Positions 25,250 through 35,008 of a DNA stretch of 64,000 nt are shown piece by piece. Origin of the DNA: Gammaproteobacteria bacterium (GTDB lineage: Bacteria; Pseudomonadota; Gammaproteobacteria; GCA-002705445; GCA-002716945); NCBI GenBank assembly GCA_002716945.1, contig PBCF01000003.1, positions 18,937 through 82,936 on the forward strand, given 5' to 3'. Position numbers and translations under genes: made by a program. Under the pieces are notes generated by a model, which did no database searches, was not told the origin of the DNA, and saw nothing but the letters and a program-made list of their open reading frames with translations. Position 1 is the first letter of the stretch; each line of letters opens with the position of its first letter.

Positions 25250-26002
25250 ATGACGAACATTAATTTAATACAGATTACAGATTTACACCTAACTAAATCA
25301 AAAAATACTATAATTCAGGGTGTTAATACTTATGTTTCAGCCAAAAATGTAATTAATGAAATCAAAACTAAACAAAAAAAAATTGATAGTTTAATACTAA
25401 CAGGAGATTTAGTTGATGATGAAACAGATCTTGGATATCAAAATTTAAAAACACTTTTGTTTGGCATTAAATGTCCAATTTATCTGATACCCGGAAATCA
25501 TGACTCGCCAGCAGCTATAAAATCAATATGTGATGATAGAATAAAGTTTACAAATAGTTTTATTTTAAATAACGACTGGGTGATGTTTTTATTTAATACC
25601 AAGAAAATTGGTACTCATTCAGGAATATTTAGTGAAGATGATATTGAAAAATTAAATAAATTACTGGAAAAACATACAGAAAAAAATTTCATTATTTTTT
25701 TACATCACCCACCAATCAGTATAAATTCACCATGGATGGACACCATGTCTATAATGAATCCTAATGAATTATATTCTTTAACAAAAAAATACACTTCAAT
25801 CAAAGGTATATTTTGTGGGCATGTGCATCAAGAATTTGAATCTACTATTAATAATGCAAAATTTTATACAACCCCATCAACATGCCATCAATATAAACCT
25901 AAGGCTGATAAATTCAGCTTAGATTTAAATTTGAATGCTGGTTATAGATATATAACTTTAAAAAATGATGGGGAAATAATAACTTCAGTCTTCAGATTAT
26001 AA
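25250..26002 (+). CDS. cpdA: metallophosphoesterase, CpdA/Icc-like cyclic nucleotide phosphodiesterase
   Basis: A 250-aa calcineurin-like phosphoesterase. Metal ligands appear in order: DLHL (DxH), TGDLVDD (GD), PGNHDS (GNHD), LHHPP and CGHVHQEF (GHxH). The overall layout fits CpdA, which hydrolyses 3',5'-cAMP to AMP. Substrate specificity cannot be read from the sequence. It stands alone between convergent genes and has its own terminator. Confidence 0.82.
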   Translation: MTNINLIQITDLHLTKSKNTIIQGVNTYVSAKNVINEIKTKQKKIDSLILTGDLVDDETDLGYQNLKTLLFGIKCPIYLIPGNHDSPAAIKSICDDRIKFTNSFILNNDWVMFLFNTKKIGTHSGIFSEDDIEKLNKLLEKHTEKNFIIFLHHPPISINSPWMDTMSIMNPNELYSLTKKYTSIKGIFCGHVHQEFESTINNAKFYTTPSTCHQYKPKADKFSLDLNLNAGYRYITLKNDGEIITSVFRL

Positions 26003-26071
26003 AAGTTTTGATACTATTATAACTATTTTATGTAATCTTTATTTTCAATTTAAAGCATAATATTCACACTC

Positions 26072-26109
26072 CGTTATACCCTTTTAAAAAGGATATAACG
26101 AAGTTTTTA
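26072..26109. terminator. terminator between cpdA and amt
   Basis: CGTTATACCCTTTT and AAAAGGATATAACG form a 14-bp stem with one mismatch, followed on the plus strand by AAGTTTTTAG. It serves cpdA and may also serve the convergent amt. Confidence 0.7.
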
Positions 26110-26128
26110 GAGTGAGTAAATTGTATTT

Positions 26129-27436
26129 CTAGTTATTGTATCCGCTTTCACCATGTCCGGTGAGATCAATTCCTGTTTGTTCATCTTCTTCAGATACTCT
26201 CAAGCCTCCGGTTAGAGAATCAACTATTTTGAGTGTCACAAAAGTAAGAACTCCACACCAAATTATGGTAAATAAAACACCTTTTATTTGAATTATAACT
26301 TGATCGATAATGGAATTATCTAACCCCATACCTCCCCAAGCACTAGATGCAAAAACACCAGTTAAGATTGTTCCTAATGCTCCTCCAACTCCATGTACAG
26401 GAAACACATCAAGTGAATCATCTATACTCAAAACCTGCTTTATATATTGGGTAGCTTCATAACATATTACGCCAGCTAATGATCCAATAATTAAAGCTCC
26501 TACAGGGCCAACAAAGCCTGATGCAGGAGTAATTGTACCTAATCCTGCAACCATACCAGTTACTATACCTAAAACGCTAGGCTTGCCCTTTTTCATCCAT
26601 TCTCTAAACATCCAACCAAGAGAACCTGTGGCAGCGCCAATATGTGTTACCAACATAGCCATACCTGCTGACTGATCTGCTGCTAAGGCTGAACCAGCAT
26701 TAAAACCAAACCAACCAACCCATAACATTGATGCACCCGCTACAGTCATTGCAAGATTATGTGGAGGCATAGGTGTTGTAGGGAATCCATTTCTATTTCC
26801 TAAATACATTGCAGTAACAATTGCCGCTACTCCAGCATTAACGTGAACAACAGTTCCACCAGCAAAGTCCATCAAACCCATATCACCTAACATGCCACCT
26901 CCCCAAACCATATGGCATATAGGTGCGTATACTAATACCATCCAAATCATACTGAACAATATCATAGAAGGAAATTTCATTCTTTCAGCAAAGCCTCCAA
27001 CTATAAGTGCAGGTGTAATGATAGCGAATGTTAACTGAAACATTGCAAAAACAGTTTCTGGAATATCACCAGATAAACTTGATGCTGTTACAGGTGATAG
27101 AAATAGATAATTTAAGTTTCCGATAAATGCATTCATTGATCCACCGTCTCCAAATGCTAATCCATATAAAACTACAACCCATAAAACAGTCACTAAACAC
27201 GTAAGAGAAAAACACTGCATTAAGACTGACAATACATTTTTACTTCTAACTAATCCTGCATAAAAAAATGCTAATCCAGGAATTGTCATAAATAAAACTA
27301 ATACTGATGACGTTAATATCCAACTTGTATTTGCAGCAGATATTTTACCCTCATGCCCATCAGCCATTGAAATTTCTGGCATAAACACAAATATCAATGG
27401 TGTTAATGCCATTAAATAAGATAATTTTTTAAACAT
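26129..27436 (-). CDS. amt: ammonium transporter Amt
   Basis: A 435-aa Amt/Mep/Rh channel with a cleavable signal (ending near SMADG) and eleven helices. The pore twin histidines are in GGTVVHVNAGVAAIV and VHGVGGALGTILTG; GFNAGSALAA is the family signature. It imports ammonium for assimilation. No glnK is adjacent, which is unusual since the PII gene normally accompanies amt. The start is supported by GAGGAG 7 nt upstream, and a sigma-54-type promoter lies just before it, so nitrogen limitation probably controls it. Confidence 0.95.
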   Translation of the reverse strand: MFKKLSYLMALTPLIFVFMPEISMADGHEGKISAANTSWILTSSVLVLFMTIPGLAFFYAGLVRSKNVLSVLMQCFSLTCLVTVLWVVVLYGLAFGDGGSMNAFIGNLNYLFLSPVTASSLSGDIPETVFAMFQLTFAIITPALIVGGFAERMKFPSMILFSMIWMVLVYAPICHMVWGGGMLGDMGLMDFAGGTVVHVNAGVAAIVTAMYLGNRNGFPTTPMPPHNLAMTVAGASMLWVGWFGFNAGSALAADQSAGMAMLVTHIGAATGSLGWMFREWMKKGKPSVLGIVTGMVAGLGTITPASGFVGPVGALIIGSLAGVICYEATQYIKQVLSIDDSLDVFPVHGVGGALGTILTGVFASSAWGGMGLDNSIIDQVIIQIKGVLFTIIWCGVLTFVTLKIVDSLTGGLRVSEEDEQTGIDLTGHGESGYNN

Positions 27437-27462
27437 TTTAATACTCCTCTGCTACATTTACA

Positions 27463-27478
27463 TGCATAAATTGTGCCA
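27463..27478 (-). promoter_or_regulatory. sigma-54 promoter of amt
   Basis: Reading the minus strand, TGGCACAATTTATGCA has GG and GC at the exact -24/-12 spacing of the consensus TGGCAC-N5-TTGCA, and matches all of TGGCAC. The start would be about 10-15 nt before the amt ribosome binding site. No convincing NtrC site pair was found upstream. Confidence 0.65.
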
Positions 27479-27594
27479 AAAGAGTGAATTCTATTTTTTA
27501 TGATGAAAGTAAATGAATTTGTTATACTATCATCTAAAATTAGATCAAAATGCAATAGAAAATAAATTTGTAATGCATTATTTTAGGACATTAT

Positions 27595-28722
27595 ATGCAC
27601 TATTTTGATACACAAGAAATTAATGAATTTGATGTCATTATTGTGGGGGCAGGACCATCTGGATGCGCCTGTGCTCATGAATTAGATAAATTTAATAAAA
27701 AAATTCTATTAGTTGATAAACATAATTTTCCAAGACATAAGCCATGCGCTGGAGGAATTACAATCAAAGCTTTAAATCAGTTACCAATAGATATATCTCA
27801 TTTGATACAACATCATTCATATGATATGACTTTTGAATTTGATGAAAAGTATAAAATTAAATTAAACAATCAAGATGGTTCTTGTGTAATGGTTATTAGA
27901 GAAGATTTTGACAAATTCTTTTTTGATGAAACTTTAAAACTTGATATAAACTTTCTTAAAATTAAAAATATTCAAAATATTAAAAAAAATAATAATAAAA
28001 TATTTCTAGAAATTGATGATAAAAAATTTCGATGTAATTATTTAATTGGAGCAGATGGCGCTAATAGTGTAATTAGAAAAATGACAACCTCATTGTCATA
28101 CAAAAATCCAGTTTATGCGTTTGAAGGAATAGTGAAAAAAAATCAACTTAATAAGGACTCGGTTACCGAATTTGTTTTTAATAATCGTGGATATGGCTGG
28201 ATATTTCCTAAGAAAGATCATTTAAATGTTGGAATTGGAAACTTGATCAACCGGAATAATGATACAAAACCAAATAAAAAAGATTTATATGATTTTGTTC
28301 AAAAAAAATTAAATACTGATGAAATTTCTAATATTACAGGATTCCCTATTGGTACAGAAGGTGATAATTACCATTCTACAGAAAATATATTTTTAGTTGG
28401 TGACGCTGCAGGATTATCAGAATCATTATTAGGAGAAGGAATCTACAATGCTATAATTTCTGGTCAATATGCTGCTAAATCTATTATTGCGGGTGAAAAA
28501 CATAATACGTCAGATGCTAAACATTTTTATAATACTTTCTTATATAAATTAACCAAAGAATTGAGATTATATAGAAAAGGATCTAACCTATTGTACAATT
28601 ATCCAAAACTAACATATTTTTTAATGAAATTTGGTCTTGGTAAAAAATTTATGGATGGCTATTCGCAAGGAAAGACTCTGACAGAAATTATAAAAAAAAC
28701 TAAATTACTCCCTAATTTTTAA
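27595..28722 (+). CDS. geranylgeranyl-reductase-family flavoprotein
   Basis: A 375-aa FAD-dependent oxidoreductase. The dinucleotide motif is VIIVGAGPSGCACAHEL, followed by KPCAGGIT, the GADGANSVIRK motif, GYGWIFPKKDHLNVGIG and the FAD-closing FLVGDAAGLSESLLGEGI. This is the GGR/ChlP class, which saturates isoprenoid chains of lipids or quinones. It converges with ispB, a polyprenyl diphosphate synthase gene, whose stop is adjacent; a shared role in isoprenoid quinone or lipid chemistry is plausible but inferred. Ribosome binding is probably by AGGA at 27585. Confidence 0.8.
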   Translation: MHYFDTQEINEFDVIIVGAGPSGCACAHELDKFNKKILLVDKHNFPRHKPCAGGITIKALNQLPIDISHLIQHHSYDMTFEFDEKYKIKLNNQDGSCVMVIREDFDKFFFDETLKLDINFLKIKNIQNIKKNNNKIFLEIDDKKFRCNYLIGADGANSVIRKMTTSLSYKNPVYAFEGIVKKNQLNKDSVTEFVFNNRGYGWIFPKKDHLNVGIGNLINRNNDTKPNKKDLYDFVQKKLNTDEISNITGFPIGTEGDNYHSTENIFLVGDAAGLSESLLGEGIYNAIISGQYAAKSIIAGEKHNTSDAKHFYNTFLYKLTKELRLYRKGSNLLYNYPKLTYFLMKFGLGKKFMDGYSQGKTLTEIIKKTKLLPNF

Positions 28723-29691
28723 CTAACCATCTCTTGTACTACAATACCGCGCCAGATTAATCAGGATTTGTTTAGCTTTGCTATCCTTAAATATATCTAG
28801 TTGTTTAATTGCCTTCTCATTTAATTGTTTAATTTTTGATTGAATATATTTATCTACATCAGAACTCAGCATTATATCTAGAATGAGATTAATTTTTTTT
28901 AAATCTCTATTTATAAAAGTATTTTTAATTATTTGTTTAGACTTTTTATCAGTATTTTGTATCGCATATATGATTGGTAACGTTGGTTTACCTTCAGCAA
29001 AATCTTCTATAATATTTTTACCTGTATTGTTTTTTTCACCAAAATAGTCTAAATAATCATTTCGTAACTGATATGCCAATCCAAAATAATTACCAAAACT
29101 TGCTAGGGCTAAGTTTTGATTTTCATTATTAGCCGCAAGAACACTCCCAATTTCACATGACGCCTCAAATAATTTGGCTGTCTTTCGAGATATGATTTCA
29201 ATATACAGGTTTTCAGTCATATTAATGTTATTTAAATTCATTAACTGCAATACTTCTCCCTGGGAGATGATGTTTGTTGTTTTAGCTAATATTTGATAAA
29301 TTTTTGGATTATTAATTTCTACTATAATTTCAAAAGCTCTTGAATATAAAAAATCCCCAACAAGTACGGCTCCTTGATTACCCCAGATACTATTTGCGGT
29401 TTCCTTGCTATGTCTCATCTTAGATTTATCCACTACATCATCATGTAATAGTGTTGCGGCATGTATAAATTCAACGACCACTGAAGCATCAATGATATGT
29501 TGTTTATTTTTTTTACATAATTTATTAGCTAAAATTAAAACGATAGGTCGTAATCTTTTACCCCCACCTTTGAGTATATGCTTGCTTAAGGTATTTATTA
29601 GATTTACTTTTGTTTTCGTACGCTCTAAAATTTCAGATTCTAGATTTACAAGGTCTTTTTCAAGGTAGTTTTTGAGAAATTCTAACTTCAT
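28723..29691 (-). CDS. ispB: octaprenyl/polyprenyl diphosphate synthase
   Basis: A trans-prenyltransferase of about 322 aa. The track opens with TTG 29709, but ATG 29691 (MKLEFLKNYL) is the likelier start. The first Asp-rich motif is intact (LLHDDVVDKSKMRH). The second reads YQLRNDYLDY, so the first Asp of DDxxD is Asn, a mild departure from the family norm. GGGKRLRP is the IPP-binding region. It builds the ubiquinone side chain. It sits beside rplU in the divergent arrangement also seen in E. coli. Confidence 0.88.
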   Translation of the reverse strand: MKLEFLKNYLEKDLVNLESEILERTKTKVNLINTLSKHILKGGGKRLRPIVLILANKLCKKNKQHIIDASVVVEFIHAATLLHDDVVDKSKMRHSKETANSIWGNQGAVLVGDFLYSRAFEIIVEINNPKIYQILAKTTNIISQGEVLQLMNLNNINMTENLYIEIISRKTAKLFEASCEIGSVLAANNENQNLALASFGNYFGLAYQLRNDYLDYFGEKNNTGKNIIEDFAEGKPTLPIIYAIQNTDKKSKQIIKNTFINRDLKKINLILDIMLSSDVDKYIQSKIKQLNEKAIKQLDIFKDSKAKQILINLARYCSTRDG

Positions 29692-29787
29692 ATATATATA
29701 ATACTCCAAAGTTTTCAGTTTTTTTTAACAAAAGTATTTATTAAATGACTAATAAACGCTAAAATCATGGTCTTTAAGGAAACTATC

Positions 29788-30096
29788 ATGTTAGCAGTAT
29801 TTGAAAATGGTTCAAAACAATATAAGGTGTCAGTGGGCGATTTGATTAAAATAGATCATGTTAATTCGCCTGAAGGTACAAAAGTATCTTTTGATAAGAT
29901 TTTAATAGCATTTGACGATAAAAATACTGAGTTGAATTCAACAAAATTATCAAAAATGAAGGTCACGGGCACTATTAAAAGACATGGTAGACATAAAAAA
30001 ATAAGTGTGATTAAATTCAAAAGACGTAAGCATTATATGAAAACACATGGACATAAACAGACGTTTACTGAAATTAAAATAGAATCAATTAAATAG
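29788..30096 (+). CDS. rplU: 50S ribosomal protein L21
   Basis: The start is taken at ATG 29788 (MLAVFENGSKQYKVSVGD), with AAGGA at 29776-29780, rather than 29767 as in the track. It gives 102 aa, the normal L21 length. The C terminus KFKRRKHYMKTHGHKQTFTEIKI is characteristic. First gene of rplU-rpmA-obg-proB. Confidence 0.95.
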   Translation: MLAVFENGSKQYKVSVGDLIKIDHVNSPEGTKVSFDKILIAFDDKNTELNSTKLSKMKVTGTIKRHGRHKKISVIKFKRRKHYMKTHGHKQTFTEIKIESIK

Positions 30097-30105
30097 GTAT
30101 AAGTT

Positions 30106-30372
30106 ATGGCTCATAAAAAAGCTGGTGGTAGTACAAAAAACGGTAGGGATTCAGAATCTAAGAGGTTAGGTGTAAAAAAATATGGCAGCCAGTATGTTAA
30201 AGCAGGTAACATAATTATTCGTCAAAGAGGCACACCTGTAAAAGCAGGTATGAATGTTGGCTGTGGTAAAGATCATACTCTGTTTGCTAAATCAGATGGT
30301 TTTGTATTATTTCATAAAAAAGGACCAAAGAAACATGCTTATGTCAGCGTCCACCCCACAAAAAATAATTAA
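30106..30372 (+). CDS. rpmA: 50S ribosomal protein L27
   Basis: 88 aa: [27 protein letters not shown], with [16 protein letters not shown]. The N terminus has no cleavable extension and reaches toward the peptidyl transferase centre. It follows rplU by 9 nt, and the pair precedes obg as in most bacteria. Confidence 0.97.
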   Translation: MAHKKAGGSTKNGRDSESKRLGVKKYGSQYVKAGNIIIRQRGTPVKAGMNVGCGKDHTLFAKSDGFVLFHKKGPKKHAYVSVHPTKNN

Positions 30373-30378
30373 ACATAA

Positions 30379-32168
<1,790 letters not shown>

Positions 32169-32175
32169 TTGTTAA

Positions 32176-32436
32176 TTAAAGTGTTTTGATCTGTTTGTTT
32201 AATCTAGATTTATGCCTTGAAGCTTTATTTTTGTGTATCAATCCTTTTGCAACTAATTTATCAATTACAGATGTTGCCTCTTTAAAATATTCTTTTGACT
32301 TATCTTTATCTCTATCAGATATGGATTTTAATACTTTTTTTATACTAGATCTAAATTTAGTCTTCTGAGACATATTTCTCACTCTAGATTTATTAGATTG
32401 TCTAATTCTTTTTTTTGCCTGTGCGGTATTTGCCAA
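32176..32436 (-). CDS. rpsT: 30S ribosomal protein S20
   Basis: The start is TTG at 32436, placed 6 nt after AAGGAG, giving the N terminus (M)ANTAQAKKRIRQSNKSRVRN and 86 aa. The track's upstream extension is not needed. The UUG start matches the well-known UUG start of E. coli rpsT. It diverges from murJ, as in E. coli. Confidence 0.95.
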   Translation of the reverse strand: MANTAQAKKRIRQSNKSRVRNMSQKTKFRSSIKKVLKSISDRDKDKSKEYFKEATSVIDKLVAKGLIHKNKASRHKSRLNKQIKTL

Positions 32437-32516
32437 TGTAATCTCCTTCAATTAAAGGTAAAATAAAACAAGATTATCTCAATGATAATAGGGACTGTCA
32501 ATATAAAGATACTAAT

Positions 32517-34085
32517 ATGGTCGCAGAAAATACAAAGAATAATACAATACTTAAATCGTCATATGTAGTTGGAGGTATGACTTTTGTATCTAGGATAACT
32601 GGATTCGTACGTGATGTGATTTTTGCAAATATTTTTGGTGCATCGCCAAGTACTGATGCATTTTTCGTAGCATTTAAAATACCAAATTTTTTCAGGAGAT
32701 TGTTTGCAGAAGGGGCATTTATTCAATCATTTGTTCCTGTTTTATCCGAATATAAAACAAAATACCCAGAAAAATTGAAAGAATTTTTACAATATATTTT
32801 CGGAAATTTAATGTTAGTGTTGTTTATAATAACTTTTTTAGGCATCATATTCTCCGATTTTATAATAAATATTTTTGCTCCTGGATTTTCAAACGATGAT
32901 GGAAGATTTCTTTTGGCATCTGATATGTTAAAAATTACATTCCCATATCTTTTTTTTATTTCACTGACAGCATTTTGTGGTGGTATTTTTAATACCTATG
33001 ATAAATTTTTATTACCATCAATCACACCTGTCATACTGAATATATCATTAATTTCATCTGCATTATATCTTTCAAACTTTTTTGATGAACCAATTAAAGC
33101 GTTAGCATATGGAGTTTTGATTGCAGGTATACTTCAATATATTATTCAATTCCCATCTCTCCTTAATTTGAAATTATTAGTTTTACCTAAGATTGGGTTT
33201 GCAATTAATGGGGTTAATAAAGTATTAAAACTTATGTTGCCAGCAATACTAGGGACCGCAGTAGTTCAAATAAATTTAATTATTGATTCTATTGTAGCCT
33301 CATTACTTGCTGCTGGAAGTATAAGTTGGCTTTATTATTCTGATAGACTCGTAGAGTTTCCATTAGGGATTTTTGGGATAGCATTAGCAACTGTTATTTT
33401 ACCTACACTATCTAAACAGTTCTCTTCTAATGATTTAAAAAATTATAAAAGAACAATACATAACGCATTGTCGCTCGCTTTAGTATTTAGTTTTCCTGCT
33501 ATGTTTGGATTGATAATTCTCTCTAAAAATATAATTATAAGTTTGTTTCAATATGGTAGTTTTACAGTTGATGATACATTGATGTCGTCTCTCAGTCTCA
33601 TTGCATATTCTGTTGGTTTACCTGCATTCATTTTAATGAAAGTTTTATTAACTGGCTTTTTTTCTCGTCAAGACACTAAAACTCCAGTCAAATATGCTAT
33701 CTATGCAATTATTTTTAATATTATAATGAATCTATCAGTTGTTATTTATTACTCAAATAATCCTTTCGCAGGCGCTCATGCATTACTAGCATTGGCTACA
33801 TCCTTGTCAGCTTGGATTCAAGTAATCTTGCTTTATCAGAATCTTAAAAAAAATAATATAATCAAGACAAGTTTATTCTTCAATACTCTGAGTTTCAAAA
33901 CAATAATAAGCTCAATTCTTATGTCAAGTTTATTATTTTTAATAGTGTCCCCTGTTGAGGATTGGAATGCATTTAGTTTCTATGTAAGAGGTTTTTTATT
34001 AATTATGTATATTGGAATTGGTGGAATTATATATGTCTCCGTTATGTATATCCTAGGTTTCAGATACAAAAAATATAGTATATGA
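32517..34085 (+). CDS. murJ: lipid II flippase MurJ
   Basis: A 522-aa MOP-superfamily protein with 14 predicted helices. The N terminus SSYVVGGMTFVSRITGFVRDVIFANIFGASPSTDAFFVAFKIPN-type block is diagnostic, and GxFSRQDTKTPVK is seen near residue 380. It moves lipid II across the inner membrane. It overlaps ribF by 4 nt. The set murJ-ribF-ileS-lspA-fkpB-ispH is one operon by spacing. Confidence 0.94.
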   Translation: MVAENTKNNTILKSSYVVGGMTFVSRITGFVRDVIFANIFGASPSTDAFFVAFKIPNFFRRLFAEGAFIQSFVPVLSEYKTKYPEKLKEFLQYIFGNLMLVLFIITFLGIIFSDFIINIFAPGFSNDDGRFLLASDMLKITFPYLFFISLTAFCGGIFNTYDKFLLPSITPVILNISLISSALYLSNFFDEPIKALAYGVLIAGILQYIIQFPSLLNLKLLVLPKIGFAINGVNKVLKLMLPAILGTAVVQINLIIDSIVASLLAAGSISWLYYSDRLVEFPLGIFGIALATVILPTLSKQFSSNDLKNYKRTIHNALSLALVFSFPAMFGLIILSKNIIISLFQYGSFTVDDTLMSSLSLIAYSVGLPAFILMKVLLTGFFSRQDTKTPVKYAIYAIIFNIIMNLSVVIYYSNNPFAGAHALLALATSLSAWIQVILLYQNLKKNNIIKTSLFFNTLSFKTIISSILMSSLLFLIVSPVEDWNAFSFYVRGFLLIMYIGIGGIIYVSVMYILGFRYKKYSI

Positions 34086-35008
34086 AAATAATAAGAGGTC
34101 TAAAAAATATTAATAAAATTATTGGTCCTTCTACAGTAACCATAGGGAATTTTGATGGCTTTCATAAAGGACATCAGAAATTAGTTAATGAGGTCATCAA
34201 AACAGCTAAACAAAAATCAACACTTTCTACCATTATAACTTTCGAACCTCTTCCAGAGGAATATTTTAAAATTAAAGATTTCAGAAGGCTAATGAGATTA
34301 AAAGATAAATTAAGAATGTTTCAAAACCTTGGTCTAGATCAAGTATTATGTATTAACTTTAATAGTAATTTTTCCAAAATATCTGCAGATGCTTTTATTG
34401 AAGATCTCCTAATTAAAAAAATTCATGCTCAATATCTCATAATAGGTGAAGACTTCAAATTTGGATCATCAAGAAAAGGTGACTATGAATTGTTACAAAA
34501 CTACAAAAAAATGATAAATATAATCAAGATAGAATCTCTTCTAGAAAATCAAAAAAAAATTAGTAGTACACTAATAAGAAAAGCTCTTACCAAGGGGCTT
34601 ATTGAAGAGGCAAATAATATGATAGGCAGACCATATTCAATATCAGGAAGAGTAACACAAGGAGAAAAACGTGGACGTGAACTTGGGTATCCTACAGCTA
34701 ATATTGACATATATAAATCTTATGCAATAAGTGGTATATTTTTAGTTAAAGTTTTGATGGAAAATAATCAGAAATATCATGGTCTCGCAAGTTTCGGCAA
34801 TAAACCAACATTCTCAGGAAAAAACACTGTCTTAGAAGTATATATATTCAATTTTGATGAAAATATTTATGATAAAAATATAGAAATTATATTTTTCAAA
34901 AAACTCCGAGATCAAATAAAATTTGAAAATACCAAAAATTTAAAAGATCAAATGGATTTAGATTATGAAAATGCTCTTGAAATAATTAACAAAAAAAATG
35001 AATTATAA
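34082..35008 (+). CDS. ribF: bifunctional riboflavin kinase / FAD synthetase
   Basis: 308 aa. The N-terminal adenylyltransferase domain has GNFDGFHKGHQKLV and the STLIRKAL block. The C-terminal flavokinase domain starts near residue 185 with GRVTQGEKRGRELGYPTANI. It converts riboflavin to FMN and then FAD. Overlapping starts with murJ and ileS indicate coupled translation. Confidence 0.94.
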   Translation: MKIIRGLKNINKIIGPSTVTIGNFDGFHKGHQKLVNEVIKTAKQKSTLSTIITFEPLPEEYFKIKDFRRLMRLKDKLRMFQNLGLDQVLCINFNSNFSKISADAFIEDLLIKKIHAQYLIIGEDFKFGSSRKGDYELLQNYKKMINIIKIESLLENQKKISSTLIRKALTKGLIEEANNMIGRPYSISGRVTQGEKRGRELGYPTANIDIYKSYAISGIFLVKVLMENNQKYHGLASFGNKPTFSGKNTVLEVYIFNFDENIYDKNIEIIFFKKLRDQIKFENTKNLKDQMDLDYENALEIINKKNEL

